64,000 bases of DNA. Source: Rhizobium sp. 32-5/1. Lineage in GTDB: Bacteria; Pseudomonadota; Alphaproteobacteria; Rhizobiales; Rhizobiaceae. Numbering within the stretch: the stretch's first letter is position 1; the number at the start of each line of letters is the position of its first letter. Of this stretch, positions 1 to 10,018 are shown in pieces. The stretch covers positions 1 through 64,000 of the forward strand of contig NZ_CP120639.1 of assembly GCF_029537235.1 (NCBI RefSeq). The letters are read 5' to 3'. A program made the position numbers and the translations under genes. The notes below the pieces were generated by a model. It ran no database searches. It was not told the DNA's origin and saw only the letters and a program-made list of their open reading frames with translations.

Positions 1-2462
1 ATGAACCGCCAACTGAAACCCGGTGAAGCCATCCGCTACTGGCAACTCGGGAGGATTGCCGAGGAACGCTTCGACGTGCCCGACGCGCCGATGAAGGGCG
101 AGATGGATCCGTTTTTCTTCCTCACCAAGCACAAGAACTTCATTCCACATGAATATCCCTGCCGCACACTCTTTGCTGAGGAGTATCGCGGCAAGCGCCC
201 CGATGTGCGAGGTGCCTTCGAGGCCGCCCGCTGGTGGCTGCCTTTCGGCTCCCCACGGCTAGACCTTTCAGGTTTCTGGTTCCGCCCGACACGCCTCGCC
301 ACCTTCGCCCGCACCTTCATCGCTACAGAAAAGGCAGGCATCGCGAAGATTCGTCTTGGCACTTGCGGCGGCGCGGTCCTTTGGCTGAATGGCACGGAAG
401 TTGGCTGGATGGCACCCTATAGCCGAAATCTCGAGGCAAAAGCCGAATTCGACCTGCCGCTGCAGGAGGGGTTGAACGAGGTCACCATCTTCTTCGACGA
501 TCTTGCAGAACGCGATGCCCGCTATTTCTTCCAGCTTGACTACCTCGACGGCCCGGCCGCGAGCGTTGCCATGCCCGTGCCGATCGACGGCAAGGTCGCC
601 GAGACGATTGAGGCGGCGCTCGAAAACATGCATTTCGACCGTACGGCCTATTTCGAAAGTGACATCACCCTTCTGCTCGCCGAGCCGCTGCCGGTCGATG
701 TCGCCGTCAACGTCACGATCGAGGGCGACTTCATGTCAACCGAACACGTCGACTACGATTTCGTCCTCAAGGCGGGCGAAGCGCGACTGGTGATCGGCCC
801 TTCGGAAAAGGCGCCTGCCGATTTCCGTCATTTTCGCATCACCCTCAAGGCCGGCGGTTTCGTGGCCTCGCGCTCGCTCGGCATCGAAATCTGCCACACT
901 GGCCGCCAAGGCAAAGCACCGGCCACGCTTACTGAGCGCATTGCCGAGACACTGAACGAAGTCTCAGAATTCTCCGAACGCGATACGGTCCGTGCTTTCG
1001 CGCGGCTCGCAAACGGCCTTGGCGGCGCCGACACCGACGCGATGATCGAGGAAATCCTGCCGTCGATTGAGGATTGCCACGACTGCGCTGACTTTTCCCT
1101 CGTCCCGCTGATCTGGTCGCGCACCGTCTGGGGCAATGATATCGGCAAGGCGACACGCGATCACATTGACCGTGCCATCCTTGGTTTTCGATATTGGATG
1201 GACGAGCCCGGCAATGACGTGCAGTGGTATTTTTCAGAAAACCATTCGCTTCTGTTCCACACCTCCGCCTATCTCGCCGGGCATCTTCTCTCCGGCGAAA
1301 CCTTCGCCCGCTCTGGCCGCAAGGGCACCGCGCAAAGCGCCATAGGTGCCGCCCGTGTCCGTGCCTGGCTCGATCATTTCGAGGCTTGGGAAATGGCGGA
1401 ATTCAACTCCGCGCCGTACTTCCCGATCGATCTTAAGGGACTGACGGCGCTAGCGGCCTTGTCGCCTGACCCCGATATCGCCGCGCGCGCCACAAAGGGC
1501 ATCGTTCGTCTCTGCGAAGTCATCGCCCGCTCGGCCCATCACGGCATGGTCACGGCAGCACAGGGGCGCTCCTACGAGCACACGCTGTGCGCCGGCCGCT
1601 CGCTGGAGCTTTCGGGCGTCGCCCGTCTGCTCTGGGGAACAGGCTGGTATGGGCGGCGCGTCCACGCTTTGCCGCAGCTTGCCGTCTGCCTGCGTGATCA
1701 TGGCCTGATCATCCCTGAAACACTTGCCACCGTTGCCAGCCATCAAGCGGATGAGCATCAGGAATGGCGGTTTGCGCAAGGCCAGGACCGGTTCGCAGCA
1801 CTGTATCATTACAAGGGCCGCGACTTCGCCATGGGTTCTGCTGCTCATTACCGCTGGAACGAATGGGGCTATCAGGAAACAATCCTGCATCTACGCTTGG
1901 GCCAACGGCCGGAAGCAGCCGTCTGGATCAATCATCCCGGCGAAACAATTCAGTTCGGGTACGGCCGGCCGTCTTTTTGGGGTGGTTGTGGCACCCTCCC
2001 TCGCGCCCACCACTACCGGGGGCTGGCCGTACTCGACTTTCTGACCTTCGAAGAGCAACCGGATTTCACCCATGCCTGGTTCCCGGTCGCTGAGTTCGAC
2101 GAAAGTACAGTCCGCGGAAAGCTTGCCATGGCCCGCAGCGGTGGCGGCGGGGTGATCCTTTGGGCAGCACCGATCTGCAGCCGGTAACGACAGGCCCTTC
2201 GGCCAATGCCGAATTGCGCCAGTACGGCCAGAACACCCGCTGGATCGTGCGCGTCTGCGAAGCGCCGGATCTTGCAACGGTGGAAAGCCGGTTTGCATCG
2301 CTTTCCGTTGAAGAGACGGCCGATGGCTCACTGGTCATCGAAGACCCCGATTATGGCACCGTCACGTTTCGCAAGGACGGCGCGGTAGATGCGGAAGGTC
2401 GGACGATTGTTCCGAAAGATTTCACGATCGCCGGCGAGGTCACCATGCTCGCCACACACTGA
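1..2462 (+). pseudogene. large uncharacterised protein heading a uronate/sugar operon, frameshifted
   Basis: Opens with ATG at the first base (anything upstream lies outside the window) and reads 728 codons to a stop ending at 2187. The protein clearly continues in the next frame from 2160 to 2462. Restoring one G to the run at 2162-2164 joins the two into about 820 residues. I do not recognise a named family. Residues about 85-185 look like a beta-sandwich of the type attached to carbohydrate enzymes (LWLNG at 127-131, then a Leu-Asn-Glu-Val strand). The middle part is helical and carries ENH near 413 and RSYEHT near 523. No signal peptide is visible. It precedes a CUT1 sugar importer and KduD on the same strand, so cytoplasmic attack on an imported uronate-containing oligosaccharide is my inference, not a family assignment. 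Confidence 0.6.
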
Positions 2463-2545
2463 CGAGACAGCGCCGGCATGGAGAAGCTGGCGATCATTCG
2501 AATGTGGGCAAGGAGAAGGCCCGCACCCTGAGGAGGAGAAAGACA

Positions 2546-3814
2546 ATGACCAGAACCAGAACGATGCTTGCGGCATTTGCCGTCGGGCTTTTGACATCCA
2601 CGGCGGCCATCGCCGGGGACGTGCGTATTATGTGGTATTCCGATGGCGTCGAAGGCGAAGTCCTCAAAGACCTCGTCGATCGCTTCATGAAGGACAATCC
2701 GGACATCAATGTCATCATCGACAATGTGTCCTTCAGCGTCGTGCGCGAACAGCTGCCGGTGCAGCTCGAAGCTGGCGACGGGCCGGATATCGCCCGTCTC
2801 GCCAATATCAAGGCGCTCAGCAAGCATTGGCTCGATCTGCGGCCTCTCGTGGAAGATCCTGCTTACTGGGATACGAATTTCGGCGATCAGGCCGACTGGA
2901 TGCGTCCCGACGGCTCCAACCAGATTTCCGGCTTCATGACGCAAATCACGCTTACCGGCGGCTTTGCCAACAAGACATTGTTCGACCAGGCCGGCGTCGC
3001 CCTTCCCGGCAAGGACGCAACCTGGGACGATTGGGCAAAGGCTTCCAAACAGGTCGCCGAAAGCCAGCAGATACCGTTCCCGATGGCGCTCGACCGATCG
3101 GGGCATCGTCTGACCGCGCCCGACCTTTCGTTTGGCGCGAACTATATCGGAGCCGACGGCAAGCCGGCACCGCTGGATGATGGCGCGAAGGGCTTCATAT
3201 CCAAGTTTATCGGCTGGATCGAAGACGGCACGATGAGCAAGGACATCTGGGTCTCCGCCGCAGGCTCGACCTACCGCGCCGGCGCCGACGACTTCATCAA
3301 CGGCCAGGTCGCCTACTACTATTCCGGCTCCTGGCAGGTGCCGAACTTCTCGACCAAGATAGGCTCGAACTTCGACTGGGTCGCGACAGGAAGCCCATGC
3401 GGCCCGGCAAACTGCACCGGCATGCCTGGCGGCGCCGGCCTCGTGGCGATCAAATATACGAAAAACCCGAAGGACGTCGCCAAGGTCATGGATTATCTCG
3501 CAAGCGAGCCGATCGTGAAGGAGTTTTCCGAACGCACGCTGTTCCTGCCGGCGCACAAGGGCGTGATCGAAAAGGGGCTGGACTTCAAGACTGACGACGC
3601 TCAGGCCAAAGCGGCTCTCGACATCTTCGTAACGGCAACGACGGGCTTGTCCGATCTGGCACGCAAACTGCCGGGTTGGGCTTGGTCCGATACCGTCTAC
3701 GGCGCGCTCGTCACGCGCGTCAGCCAGGCGGCGGCGGGTGAAATGACGCTGGATGAGGCCTATACCCGCATTGACGCGGATATCGCCGCCAAGGTCAAGG
3801 ACTCGGCTCTCTAG
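2546..3814 (+). CDS. sugar ABC transporter substrate-binding protein (CUT1)
   Basis: Periplasmic binding component of a CUT1-type (MalE/UgpB-like) importer that delivers an oligosaccharide to the two permeases downstream. 422 residues, usual for the family. I place the start at ATG 2546 because AGGAGGAG sits about 7 bases upstream and the protein then begins with a textbook Sec signal peptide (MTRTRT, a hydrophobic core, Ala-Ile-Ala cleavage region near residue 23). The in-frame extension to 2504 has neither. The mature part has the two-lobe pattern of solute-binding proteins, with a C-terminal helical region ending in LDEAYTRIDADIAAK. First of four transporter genes reading the same way. The substrate is not readable from sequence; the adjacent KduD suggests an unsaturated uronide or pectin/glycosaminoglycan oligomer. 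Confidence 0.9.
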   Translation: MTRTRTMLAAFAVGLLTSTAAIAGDVRIMWYSDGVEGEVLKDLVDRFMKDNPDINVIIDNVSFSVVREQLPVQLEAGDGPDIARLANIKALSKHWLDLRPLVEDPAYWDTNFGDQADWMRPDGSNQISGFMTQITLTGGFANKTLFDQAGVALPGKDATWDDWAKASKQVAESQQIPFPMALDRSGHRLTAPDLSFGANYIGADGKPAPLDDGAKGFISKFIGWIEDGTMSKDIWVSAAGSTYRAGADDFINGQVAYYYSGSWQVPNFSTKIGSNFDWVATGSPCGPANCTGMPGGAGLVAIKYTKNPKDVAKVMDYLASEPIVKEFSERTLFLPAHKGVIEKGLDFKTDDAQAKAALDIFVTATTGLSDLARKLPGWAWSDTVYGALVTRVSQAAAGEMTLDEAYTRIDADIAAKVKDSAL

Positions 3815-3918
3815 GACACGAATACGCGGGCGGCGGCCATCACGACCAGCCGTCCGCTTGATGTCAACCTTGGCCGAGCATGTGCGCCGTTTACCGGGCA
3901 AAAGGAAAGTGATCAACG

Positions 3919-4959
3919 ATGGCAGAGATATCCCGCCAGACCAGCCAGCGCCGGGCCGGCCAGAACCTAGGCGACATGGCCATGGTGCCGGTTCGCCTTG
4001 CTATGGGCCTGATCGACGCGCCCTTGCGCTGGGTCCAGAAGACCTTCGGTCTCGGCGGCATGGCCGCATTTTTCCTGCTGCCGAACATGCTGATCTTCGG
4101 CATCTTCGTTCTTCTGCCGTTCTTCATCAACTTCGCCTATTCCATGACCGGTGGCACGGCGCTGTTCCTCTCGGACCGCAGCTTCGTCGGCTCCGATCAA
4201 TATGCGCGGCTGTTCGATTGCTCGAACTACCTCAACCCCAATACCTGCGCCGAAGACACTTTCTGGACGGCTGTCAGCAATACCGGCTGGTTCGTCATCC
4301 TGCAGGTCACGCTGATGATCGGCTTTTCGCTGGTCACCGCCCTGATCCTCAATCGGGACCTGATGGCGCGCAGCTTCTGGCGGGCGGTGTTCTTCTTCCC
4401 GGTGCTGCTGTCGCCGGTGGTCGTCGGTCTCATCTGGAAATGGATTCTGCAGCGGCAGGGTCTTTTGAACTTCGGTCTATATGGTTTCGGCTTTGAACCG
4501 CATGTCTGGCTCACCGATAGGAACTGGGCCTTTGCGGCAACCGTCGGCGTATCGATCTGGGCGCATATGGGCTTCTATACGCTGATCATTCTCGCCGGGC
4601 TGCAGGCTATCCCGAAGGACCTTTACGAGGCGGCCGAGATGGATGGGACGCGCGCCATGCGGGTCTTCACCCGCATCACCCTGCCGCTTTTGATGCCCAA
4701 TCTGCTCGTCGTCATCGTGCTGGTCCTCATCCGCGCGGTTCAGATCTTCGACGAGGTCTATGTACTGACCGGCGGCGGGCCGGGCACCAGCACGCTGTTT
4801 GTCACGCAGTACATCTATGAAACCGGCTTTGCGGCGCAACTGCGCAATCCCGGCCTTGCCGCCGCCGCCTCGATCCTGATGGGTTTGGTGCTCGTTCTCC
4901 TCACACTCATGCAGCTCGGGCTTAGCCGTTCGAGCGAAAAGAAGGGAGCCCGCAAATGA
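3919..4959 (+). CDS. sugar ABC transporter permease (MalF/UgpA-like)
   Basis: Inner-membrane permease of the CUT1 importer, 346 residues. After a basic cytoplasmic N-terminus come about six hydrophobic helices, beginning with MAAFFLLPNMLIFGIFVLLP. The cytoplasmic EAA loop that docks the ATPase is visible near residue 237 (EAAEMDGTRAMRVFTRITLP). The extracellular loop after the first helix holds two Cys (CSNYLNPNTC), which may form a disulfide; that is inference. It starts about 100 bases after the binding protein and its last codons overlap the next permease by 4 bases (ATGA), indicating translational coupling. Confidence 0.92.
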   Translation: MAEISRQTSQRRAGQNLGDMAMVPVRLAMGLIDAPLRWVQKTFGLGGMAAFFLLPNMLIFGIFVLLPFFINFAYSMTGGTALFLSDRSFVGSDQYARLFDCSNYLNPNTCAEDTFWTAVSNTGWFVILQVTLMIGFSLVTALILNRDLMARSFWRAVFFFPVLLSPVVVGLIWKWILQRQGLLNFGLYGFGFEPHVWLTDRNWAFAATVGVSIWAHMGFYTLIILAGLQAIPKDLYEAAEMDGTRAMRVFTRITLPLLMPNLLVVIVLVLIRAVQIFDEVYVLTGGGPGTSTLFVTQYIYETGFAAQLRNPGLAAAASILMGLVLVLLTLMQLGLSRSSEKKGARK

Positions 4960-6008
4960 GCCGGGCCATCGAATTCCTGTTTCGCCGCAGGGGCGGCAAA
5001 GGCTGGCACTGGACGGATATCGTCACCTGGATCTGGCTCATCGTCGGCCTGTTCGTGATGTTCGGCCCGGCGGTGTGGCTGACGGCATCCTCGTTCAAGT
5101 CGCCGGCGGCGCTGGCGGAATTCCCGCCGACCATACTGCCCTATGTCACCCAGAAGGTGACGGTCGAAGGTTATGACAAACCGCTCGATCTTTACACCGT
5201 GACGCTTGACGACGGCAGCACGGCAACGCTTGCGGAGATCCGCCGCATTGGAACCGTCAGCCAGATGATCGATCCCGATAAGCCCGCCGAGATCGTCAAG
5301 GTCAATATCGCCAAGCGCACGCCAGTCCGGCAGATGTCGTTCGCGACCGAGAACTATACAGAGCCGTTCATCCATTTCGATTTTGTTCGCTACCTCTGGA
5401 ATTCCGTCTTCGTCACGGTGACCGCAACGCTGATCACGCTTGTCGTCAACTCCATGGCGGCGTTCGCGCTGAGCAAATACGAATTCCGCGGCCGGACCTT
5501 CGCGATGCTGTTGATCCTCGCGACACTGATGGTGCCGCTGTCGGTCATCATGGTGCCGCTCTATTCGATCGTCTCGGCACTCGGCCTGTTCAACAATCTC
5601 TGGGGCGTTATCCTGCCGACGGTGGCGACGCCGACCGGCGTGTTCATCCTGCGCCAGTATATGTTGACCATTCCCGATGAACTGCTCGACGCCGCCCGCA
5701 TGGACAAGGCATCGGAATGGCAGATCTACTGGCGCATCATCCTACCCCTGACCGCACCGGCGCTCGCCGTCCTCGCTATCTTCTCCGTCGTCTGGCGCTG
5801 GAACGACTTCCTCTGGCCGTTGATCGTGCTCTCGCGCAAGGAGCTTTATACGCTTCAGGTGGGTCTCAGCATCTATTCCGGCGAATTGAACGTGCAATGG
5901 CATTTCATCCTCGCGATGACCGTCGTGACCATGATCCCCGTCGTCCTGGTCTTCCTCTTCCTGCAGCGCTTCATCACCACCGGCATCGCCGGAACCGGCC
6001 TGAAATAA
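4956..6008 (+). CDS. sugar ABC transporter permease (MalG/UgpE-like) with long periplasmic insert
   Basis: Second inner-membrane permease of the CUT1 importer, 350 residues, larger than the usual 270-300. The extra length lies between the first membrane helix (about 24-46) and the conserved core. Residues about 52-130 form a hydrophilic, strand-rich insert (for example KPLDLYTVTLDDGSTATLAE) predicted to lie in the periplasm, where it could contact the binding protein. The EAA loop is at about residue 246 (DAARMDKASEWQIYWRIILP). Start overlaps the stop of the first permease as ATGA. Ends 9 bases before the ATPase gene. Confidence 0.92.
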   Translation: MSRAIEFLFRRRGGKGWHWTDIVTWIWLIVGLFVMFGPAVWLTASSFKSPAALAEFPPTILPYVTQKVTVEGYDKPLDLYTVTLDDGSTATLAEIRRIGTVSQMIDPDKPAEIVKVNIAKRTPVRQMSFATENYTEPFIHFDFVRYLWNSVFVTVTATLITLVVNSMAAFALSKYEFRGRTFAMLLILATLMVPLSVIMVPLYSIVSALGLFNNLWGVILPTVATPTGVFILRQYMLTIPDELLDAARMDKASEWQIYWRIILPLTAPALAVLAIFSVVWRWNDFLWPLIVLSRKELYTLQVGLSIYSGELNVQWHFILAMTVVTMIPVVLVFLFLQRFITTGIAGTGLK

Positions 6009-6017
6009 GGGTGCACC

Positions 6018-7103
6018 ATGGGACACATTAAGCTCACTAACATAACAAAGTCATTCGGCGCGATCGACGTGATCCACGGTATCAACCTGGAGATCGCGGA
6101 TGGCGAACTGATCGTCTTCGTCGGACCATCCGGCTGCGGAAAGTCCACGCTTCTGCGCATGATCGCCGGCCTCGAGAAGCCGACAGGCGGTGAACTCCTC
6201 ATTGATGGGACGTTGGTCAACAACATGCCTGCCTCCGACCGGGGCCTTGCTATGGTGTTCCAGTCCTATGCGCTTTACCCGCACATGAGCGTGCGCCAAA
6301 ATCTCGCGTTCGGGCTCGAAAACAGCAAGATGCCAAAGGGCGAGATCGACACCCGCATCACTGAGGCCGCCCGCATGCTGGAGATCGAACACTATCTCGA
6401 CCGGCGGCCGGGGCAACTCTCCGGCGGCCAGCGCCAGCGCGTGGCCATTGGCCGCGCCATCGTGCGCCGCCCGGTCGCCTTCCTGCTCGACGAACCGCTG
6501 TCCAACCTCGACGCCGAACTGCGCGGCTCCACCCGCGCCGAACTGGCAGCCCTGCATGCCCGGCTTTCGGCAACCATGATATATGTGACCCATGATCAGA
6601 TCGAGGCGATGACCCTTGCCGACCGGATCGTCGTCCTGCGCGCCGGCCGCATCGAGCAGGTGGGTACGCCGATGGAGCTCTACAATACACCCGCCAACCG
6701 CTTCGTCGCGGGCTTCATCGGCTCGCCGCACATGAATTTTCTCGAAGGTACGGTGGAAGCCTCATCCTCCGCCAAGGCCATCGCCACCTTTACTGGAGGC
6801 AACAGGCTGGAACTGCCGGTGGCCGGAGAAAGCATAGGCAACGGCGCGCGCATCACGCTCGGTGTGCGCCCGCAGCACATTTCTATCGGCTCCGGCACTG
6901 AGGGCATCCCGGCCAGGATCACGCTAGTCGAGGCACTTGGTTCCGAAACCATCGTCCACACCGATGTTTCGGGCCAGAAAATACTGGTCGTCGCCCCCGG
7001 CCAGCACAACCTGATCCCGGGAACGGATATCCGTCTGTCGCTGTCGGAGGCTCCACTGCATCTGTTCAATGAGAAGGGGTTGCGTCTTGAACACGCTGTT
7101 TGA
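6018..7103 (+). CDS. sugar ABC transporter ATP-binding protein (UgpC/MsmK family)
   Basis: ATPase that energises the CUT1 importer, 361 residues. Walker [10 protein letters not shown] at residues 36-44, Q-loop in [14 protein letters not shown], signature [14 protein letters not shown] near 134, Walker B AFLLDEP near 155, and H-loop YVTHDQ. The C-terminal third (from about 235) is the TOBE/MalK regulatory region. Complete and in frame. Its end overlaps the beginning of the dehydrogenase gene, so transport and catabolism are transcribed together. MalK-type ATPases are sometimes shared between importers; this one lies with its own permeases. Confidence 0.93.
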   Translation: MGHIKLTNITKSFGAIDVIHGINLEIADGELIVFVGPSGCGKSTLLRMIAGLEKPTGGELLIDGTLVNNMPASDRGLAMVFQSYALYPHMSVRQNLAFGLENSKMPKGEIDTRITEAARMLEIEHYLDRRPGQLSGGQRQRVAIGRAIVRRPVAFLLDEPLSNLDAELRGSTRAELAALHARLSATMIYVTHDQIEAMTLADRIVVLRAGRIEQVGTPMELYNTPANRFVAGFIGSPHMNFLEGTVEASSSAKAIATFTGGNRLELPVAGESIGNGARITLGVRPQHISIGSGTEGIPARITLVEALGSETIVHTDVSGQKILVVAPGQHNLIPGTDIRLSLSEAPLHLFNEKGLRLEHAV

Positions 7104-7845
7104 TCTGTCCGGCAAGATTGCGCTGGTCACCGGCGCACGAACCGGCCTCGGCAGGGGCATGGCCTTGGCGCTTGCTCGCGCAGGCGCCGATATTGCAGCG
7201 CTCGGCTCCAGCGCGATGCCGGAAACAGCCGAAGCCATCCGCCAGATAGGCCGCCGTTTTCACGCGCTCCAAGTCGATCTTTCCAGGAAAATCGATACAG
7301 GGGCCATCCTGAATTCGATTGCCGCAGAACTGGGCGGGATAGATATCCTCGTCAACAATGCCGGCATCATCCGCCGGGCCGATCTGCTCGACCATTCGGA
7401 AGAGGACTGGGATGCTGTCATCGACGTCAACCTGAAATCCGCATTTCTGCTATCACAGGCCGTTGCCCGACACATGGTCGAGACGAAGCGTGCCGGACGC
7501 ATCGTCAATGTCGCGTCGATGCTGTCCTTCCAGGGTGGCATTCGCGTGCCGGCTTACACTGCATCCAAGCATGGTATCGCCGGACTGACGAAGGCGATGG
7601 CCAATGAACTGGCACCGCATGGTATCACGGTGAACGCCATCGCGCCCGGCTATATGGAAACCGACAATACCGAAGCATTGCGCAACGATAAGAACCGAAA
7701 CGCCCAGATTTCTGCCCGCATTCCAATAGGGCGCTGGGGTGTACCGGATGATATCGCGACATCCATCCTGTTTCTGACTTCCCCTGCCTCCGGCTACGTT
7801 ACCGGCATCACCGTGCCAGTCGATGGTGGCTGGCTGGTGCGGTAG
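7087..7845 (+). CDS. kduD: 2-dehydro-3-deoxy-D-gluconate 5-dehydrogenase
   Basis: Short-chain dehydrogenase closely matching KduD, which interconverts 2,5-diketo-3-deoxygluconate and 2-keto-3-deoxygluconate with NAD in the degradation of unsaturated uronic acids from pectin and related polymers. The nucleotide-binding motif TGARTGLG starts at residue 15, NNAGIIRR and [13 protein letters not shown] follow, and the catalytic Tyr157/Lys161 are in YTASK. I choose the TTG at 7087, preceded by GAGAAGGGG, rather than the upstream ATG at 7069; this gives 252 residues against about 253 for the known enzyme, and [12 protein letters not shown] aligns with its N-terminus. Last gene of the operon starting at base 1. 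The overlap with the ATPase gene supports co-expression. Confidence 0.9.
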   Translation: MNTLFDLSGKIALVTGARTGLGRGMALALARAGADIAALGSSAMPETAEAIRQIGRRFHALQVDLSRKIDTGAILNSIAAELGGIDILVNNAGIIRRADLLDHSEEDWDAVIDVNLKSAFLLSQAVARHMVETKRAGRIVNVASMLSFQGGIRVPAYTASKHGIAGLTKAMANELAPHGITVNAIAPGYMETDNTEALRNDKNRNAQISARIPIGRWGVPDDIATSILFLTSPASGYVTGITVPVDGGWLVR

Positions 7846-8211
7846 TTAAGAACTCAAATGGCACCCCTGCTTGTTCGACCTTGGGTCGTCAAGATCTGCC
7901 GAGTGAGGCCCTGATGGACGTGTTGCAAAGATCCTGACGACGATCACGTCAACATTGATTTTGGCCCTACGGAGCCACCAAAATTGCTTCATTCATCGAT
8001 ATGGGAGCAGGTCGCTCAACGCCTTCGCGGGACGCACGCAGGATCCTGTGAGTCCACGAACATTCTACCCACAAGCGTCGCGCGCGCTGCCGGTCTCCAC
8101 ACCCTCAGACACTCCAGTACCTCGCCCAGCCGTCTTGAGTACCGCGCGCAAACCGCGTGTTGTCAGACAAAATATAATAATGTCTAACATCCATTGTTTA
8201 GGGAGTCGTCG
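7846..8211. other. 366 bases without a recognisable gene
   Basis: No open frame here has a convincing start or resemblance. No hairpin terminator is evident after kduD. The only suggestive element is an AT-rich patch (AAAATATAATAATG, around 8169-8182) shortly before the antitoxin-like frame, which could hold its promoter. Confidence 0.5.
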
Positions 8212-8561
8212 ATGACAAAACAGAGCCGCCAAAAAACATCGCATCTTCATCGCCGGGCGGACTTCTGACAACGGCGGCCCGGTCCGCGAAGGCTGGGCAA
8301 TTCGTAACGCTCAGCAAGGCCCGGTTCGAGGCCGTGATGAAAGCCGCTGAACATTCCGGCTTGCTGGGTGAAAAGAGCAAGCGGATAGGCGGCCGCATCA
8401 GCCCTGCTCTCATTGAACAGGCGAAAAAACATACGGGTATCGAGACAGACACAGATCTGATCGAGTTTGCACTGGCAAATGTGGCCCTGGACGACAATTT
8501 CGGAGCCACGTTCCGAAAGACGCAAGGCACAGTAGATCCCGATCTGAAGCTGGGTTTCTGA
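8212..8561 (+). pseudogene. putative antitoxin partner of a PIN-domain protein, frameshifted at start
   Basis: Small protein of about 116 residues whose body is open to a stop at 8561. In its frame there is no ATG before 8337, although the coding pattern extends back to about 8212. The ATG at 8212 (MTK...) is in the neighbouring frame and hits a stop after 18 codons. Adding one A to the run at 8217-8220 would connect ATG 8212 to the body. The C-terminal half (ISPALIEQAKKHTGIETD, then DLIEFALANVAL) is helical, as expected for a small DNA-binding or neutralising partner. The next gene starts 1 base after its stop, typical of toxin-antitoxin pairs. Function is inferred only from this arrangement. 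Confidence 0.5.
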
Positions 8562-8562
8562 A

Positions 8563-9131
8563 TTGTCAGACTTTGATTTCGACGCGGCGGTCCGCTGGGC
8601 TCGCTTTGATCCCTATCGAACTCTTGCGCGACGTCAGGACGATGAACTCCCTTTCGCCAGCGATCGGGCAGATAGCGGCCAGGAGCTTCTTCTCGATACG
8701 TGTGTGTATATCGACGGCCTGCAGGGACGTGCGCCCGACATCGTCGCCGATCTTCTGGATATTAGAATAAGCAATCATTCGACCGTGGCTATTCAGGAGT
8801 TGATGCACACTGTCGGCGTCCTGGATCCCAAGCATGCAGGGACCAAGCGAGCGGTGCGGCAGATCGGCGTGACCATCACGGACATGAAGCCGCACCGCAT
8901 TTTCGCGCCCGATCCAGACGTGCTGGGCCCGGCAGCACTCCTATCCGGCATGCTATGCCGCCTTCAGGGCTATGAAAAAGATGCGCGTCTGCGGGCACTG
9001 CATGACTGTGTTCTTTTTTGCAGGCACAGAAAATGGGCTTTACGGTCCTCACGGCCAACGTCAGCGACTTTGACTACCTTCTGCAGTTGATCCCGACCGG
9101 ACGGGCTTTGTTTTATAGAGCCGCGCAGTAA
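8563..9131 (+). pseudogene. PIN-like domain protein (probable toxin), frameshifted near C-terminus
   Basis: Begins with TTG one base after the upstream small gene. LLLDTCVYIDGL near residue 45 is the first acidic motif of PIN-type ribonucleases, followed by IQELMHT and a helical region. The frame as read ends at 9090 after an arginine-rich tail that looks like noise. In the next frame the protein continues as LQAQKMGFTVLTANVSDFDY, the usual last acidic motif of PIN domains, to a stop at 9131. One missing T in the run at 9014-9019 accounts for the break. If intact it would be about 189 residues with a roughly 35-residue N-terminal extension. Role as a VapC-like RNase toxin is inference from the fold and pairing. 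Confidence 0.6.
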
Positions 9132-9367
9132 CCTGAGTTACCAAATGTTGAGGTTTGTTCAATAGGTTCGGCTGGCGCGTTAAGTTGTGCGTACGCGCGA
9201 TCCTTTGCCTGTCTCGGCCTAGAAGCTGTTTTGGCAGCATTACATCGGTCCGGCCGTGTCTCCCTATGGAATAATCAGTTGCGGTAGAAGGCAGACATCC
9301 CGTCCTTTTTACGCGGAATCACTGACGCTGATTTCACCCTGGGAAAAGATCAAACCGCACTGGGTTC
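9132..9367. other. 236-base stretch without a recognisable gene
   Basis: No supported coding region. The last codons before 9368 are open back to a TGA at 9329 but do not resemble the upstream part of a DUF4143 ATPase, so the fragment that follows appears truncated here. Confidence 0.4.
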
Positions 9368-9691
9368 TTGTTCGAAACGTATGTCTATACTGAGCTTCTG
9401 AAATCGCTCGCCATGCGGCGGGACGAATGGCGGCTCTTCCATTGGCGAGACCGAAACGGCCCCGAAATCGATATTCTCGCGGAGAATGGAAATCTTCTCG
9501 TAGGACTGGAGATGAAAGCGTCTTCTACCGTGACATCCAGTGACTTCAAAAACTTTCGGTTATTCAAGGATGGTCCTGGAAAAAATGGGACTTCATTGGA
9601 TTGGTCATTTACATGGGACCAGGTATTGGTTTTTGGTGATCTACATTTCGCACTGCCCATATCAATTTTCAGCTCGTTTTCTCCGGACTAG
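9368..9691 (+). pseudogene. C-terminal fragment of a DUF4143-type AAA ATPase
   Basis: About 107 codons matching only the end of bacterial AAA ATPases that carry a C-terminal DUF4143 domain: FETYVYTELLKSL, then RDRNGPEIDILAENGNLLVGLEMKAS, the restriction-endonuclease-like tail. The P-loop ATPase part is absent, and only a TTG could serve as start. Within the tail the neighbouring frame reads WDFIGLVIYMG over 9597-9630, closer to the family than the frame quoted, so two small indels may be present. I regard it as a non-functional remnant next to a decayed toxin-antitoxin pair. Confidence 0.65.
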
Positions 9692-10018
9692 CCTACGTTA
9701 GACCGCCAATTGCAATCTTAGGTAACCCACAAGCTAAAAATCCCGTCTTGCAGCATTTGCTACATAACTCCGCGGTTTCGGGCGGGCTGGACTGCAGCGC
9801 ATATTCTGAACTAGGCAGCGATGTTTGTGGAATTTGCACCATATTGCCGCAGATTTGGGTACCAATGAGACTATTTCCGGGGTCGCCCGACTTCGCAAAT
9901 TACCTTCTTGCATTTTTCGACTTTGACAACATGATTAGTTGTGTGACTTGTGCAGAATGTGCAGGTAAATATTGCAAGTGCACTATTACGCCGTTAAGCG
10001 CGCATTTCGGAGCTGAGA
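9692..10018. other. 327-base intergenic region upstream of the caspase-like gene
   Basis: No coding region I can support. Lower GC than the flanks. It must hold the promoter for the 10019-13842 operon; a TTTGACA at about 9921 is a possible -35 element, but I see no convincing -10 partner. Confidence 0.35.

Noticed and set aside
2351-3916. 521-codon open frame on the minus strand
   Set aside because: Lies antisense to the sugar-binding protein gene; Arg/Asp/Gly-rich translation is typical of a shadow frame in GC-rich DNA.
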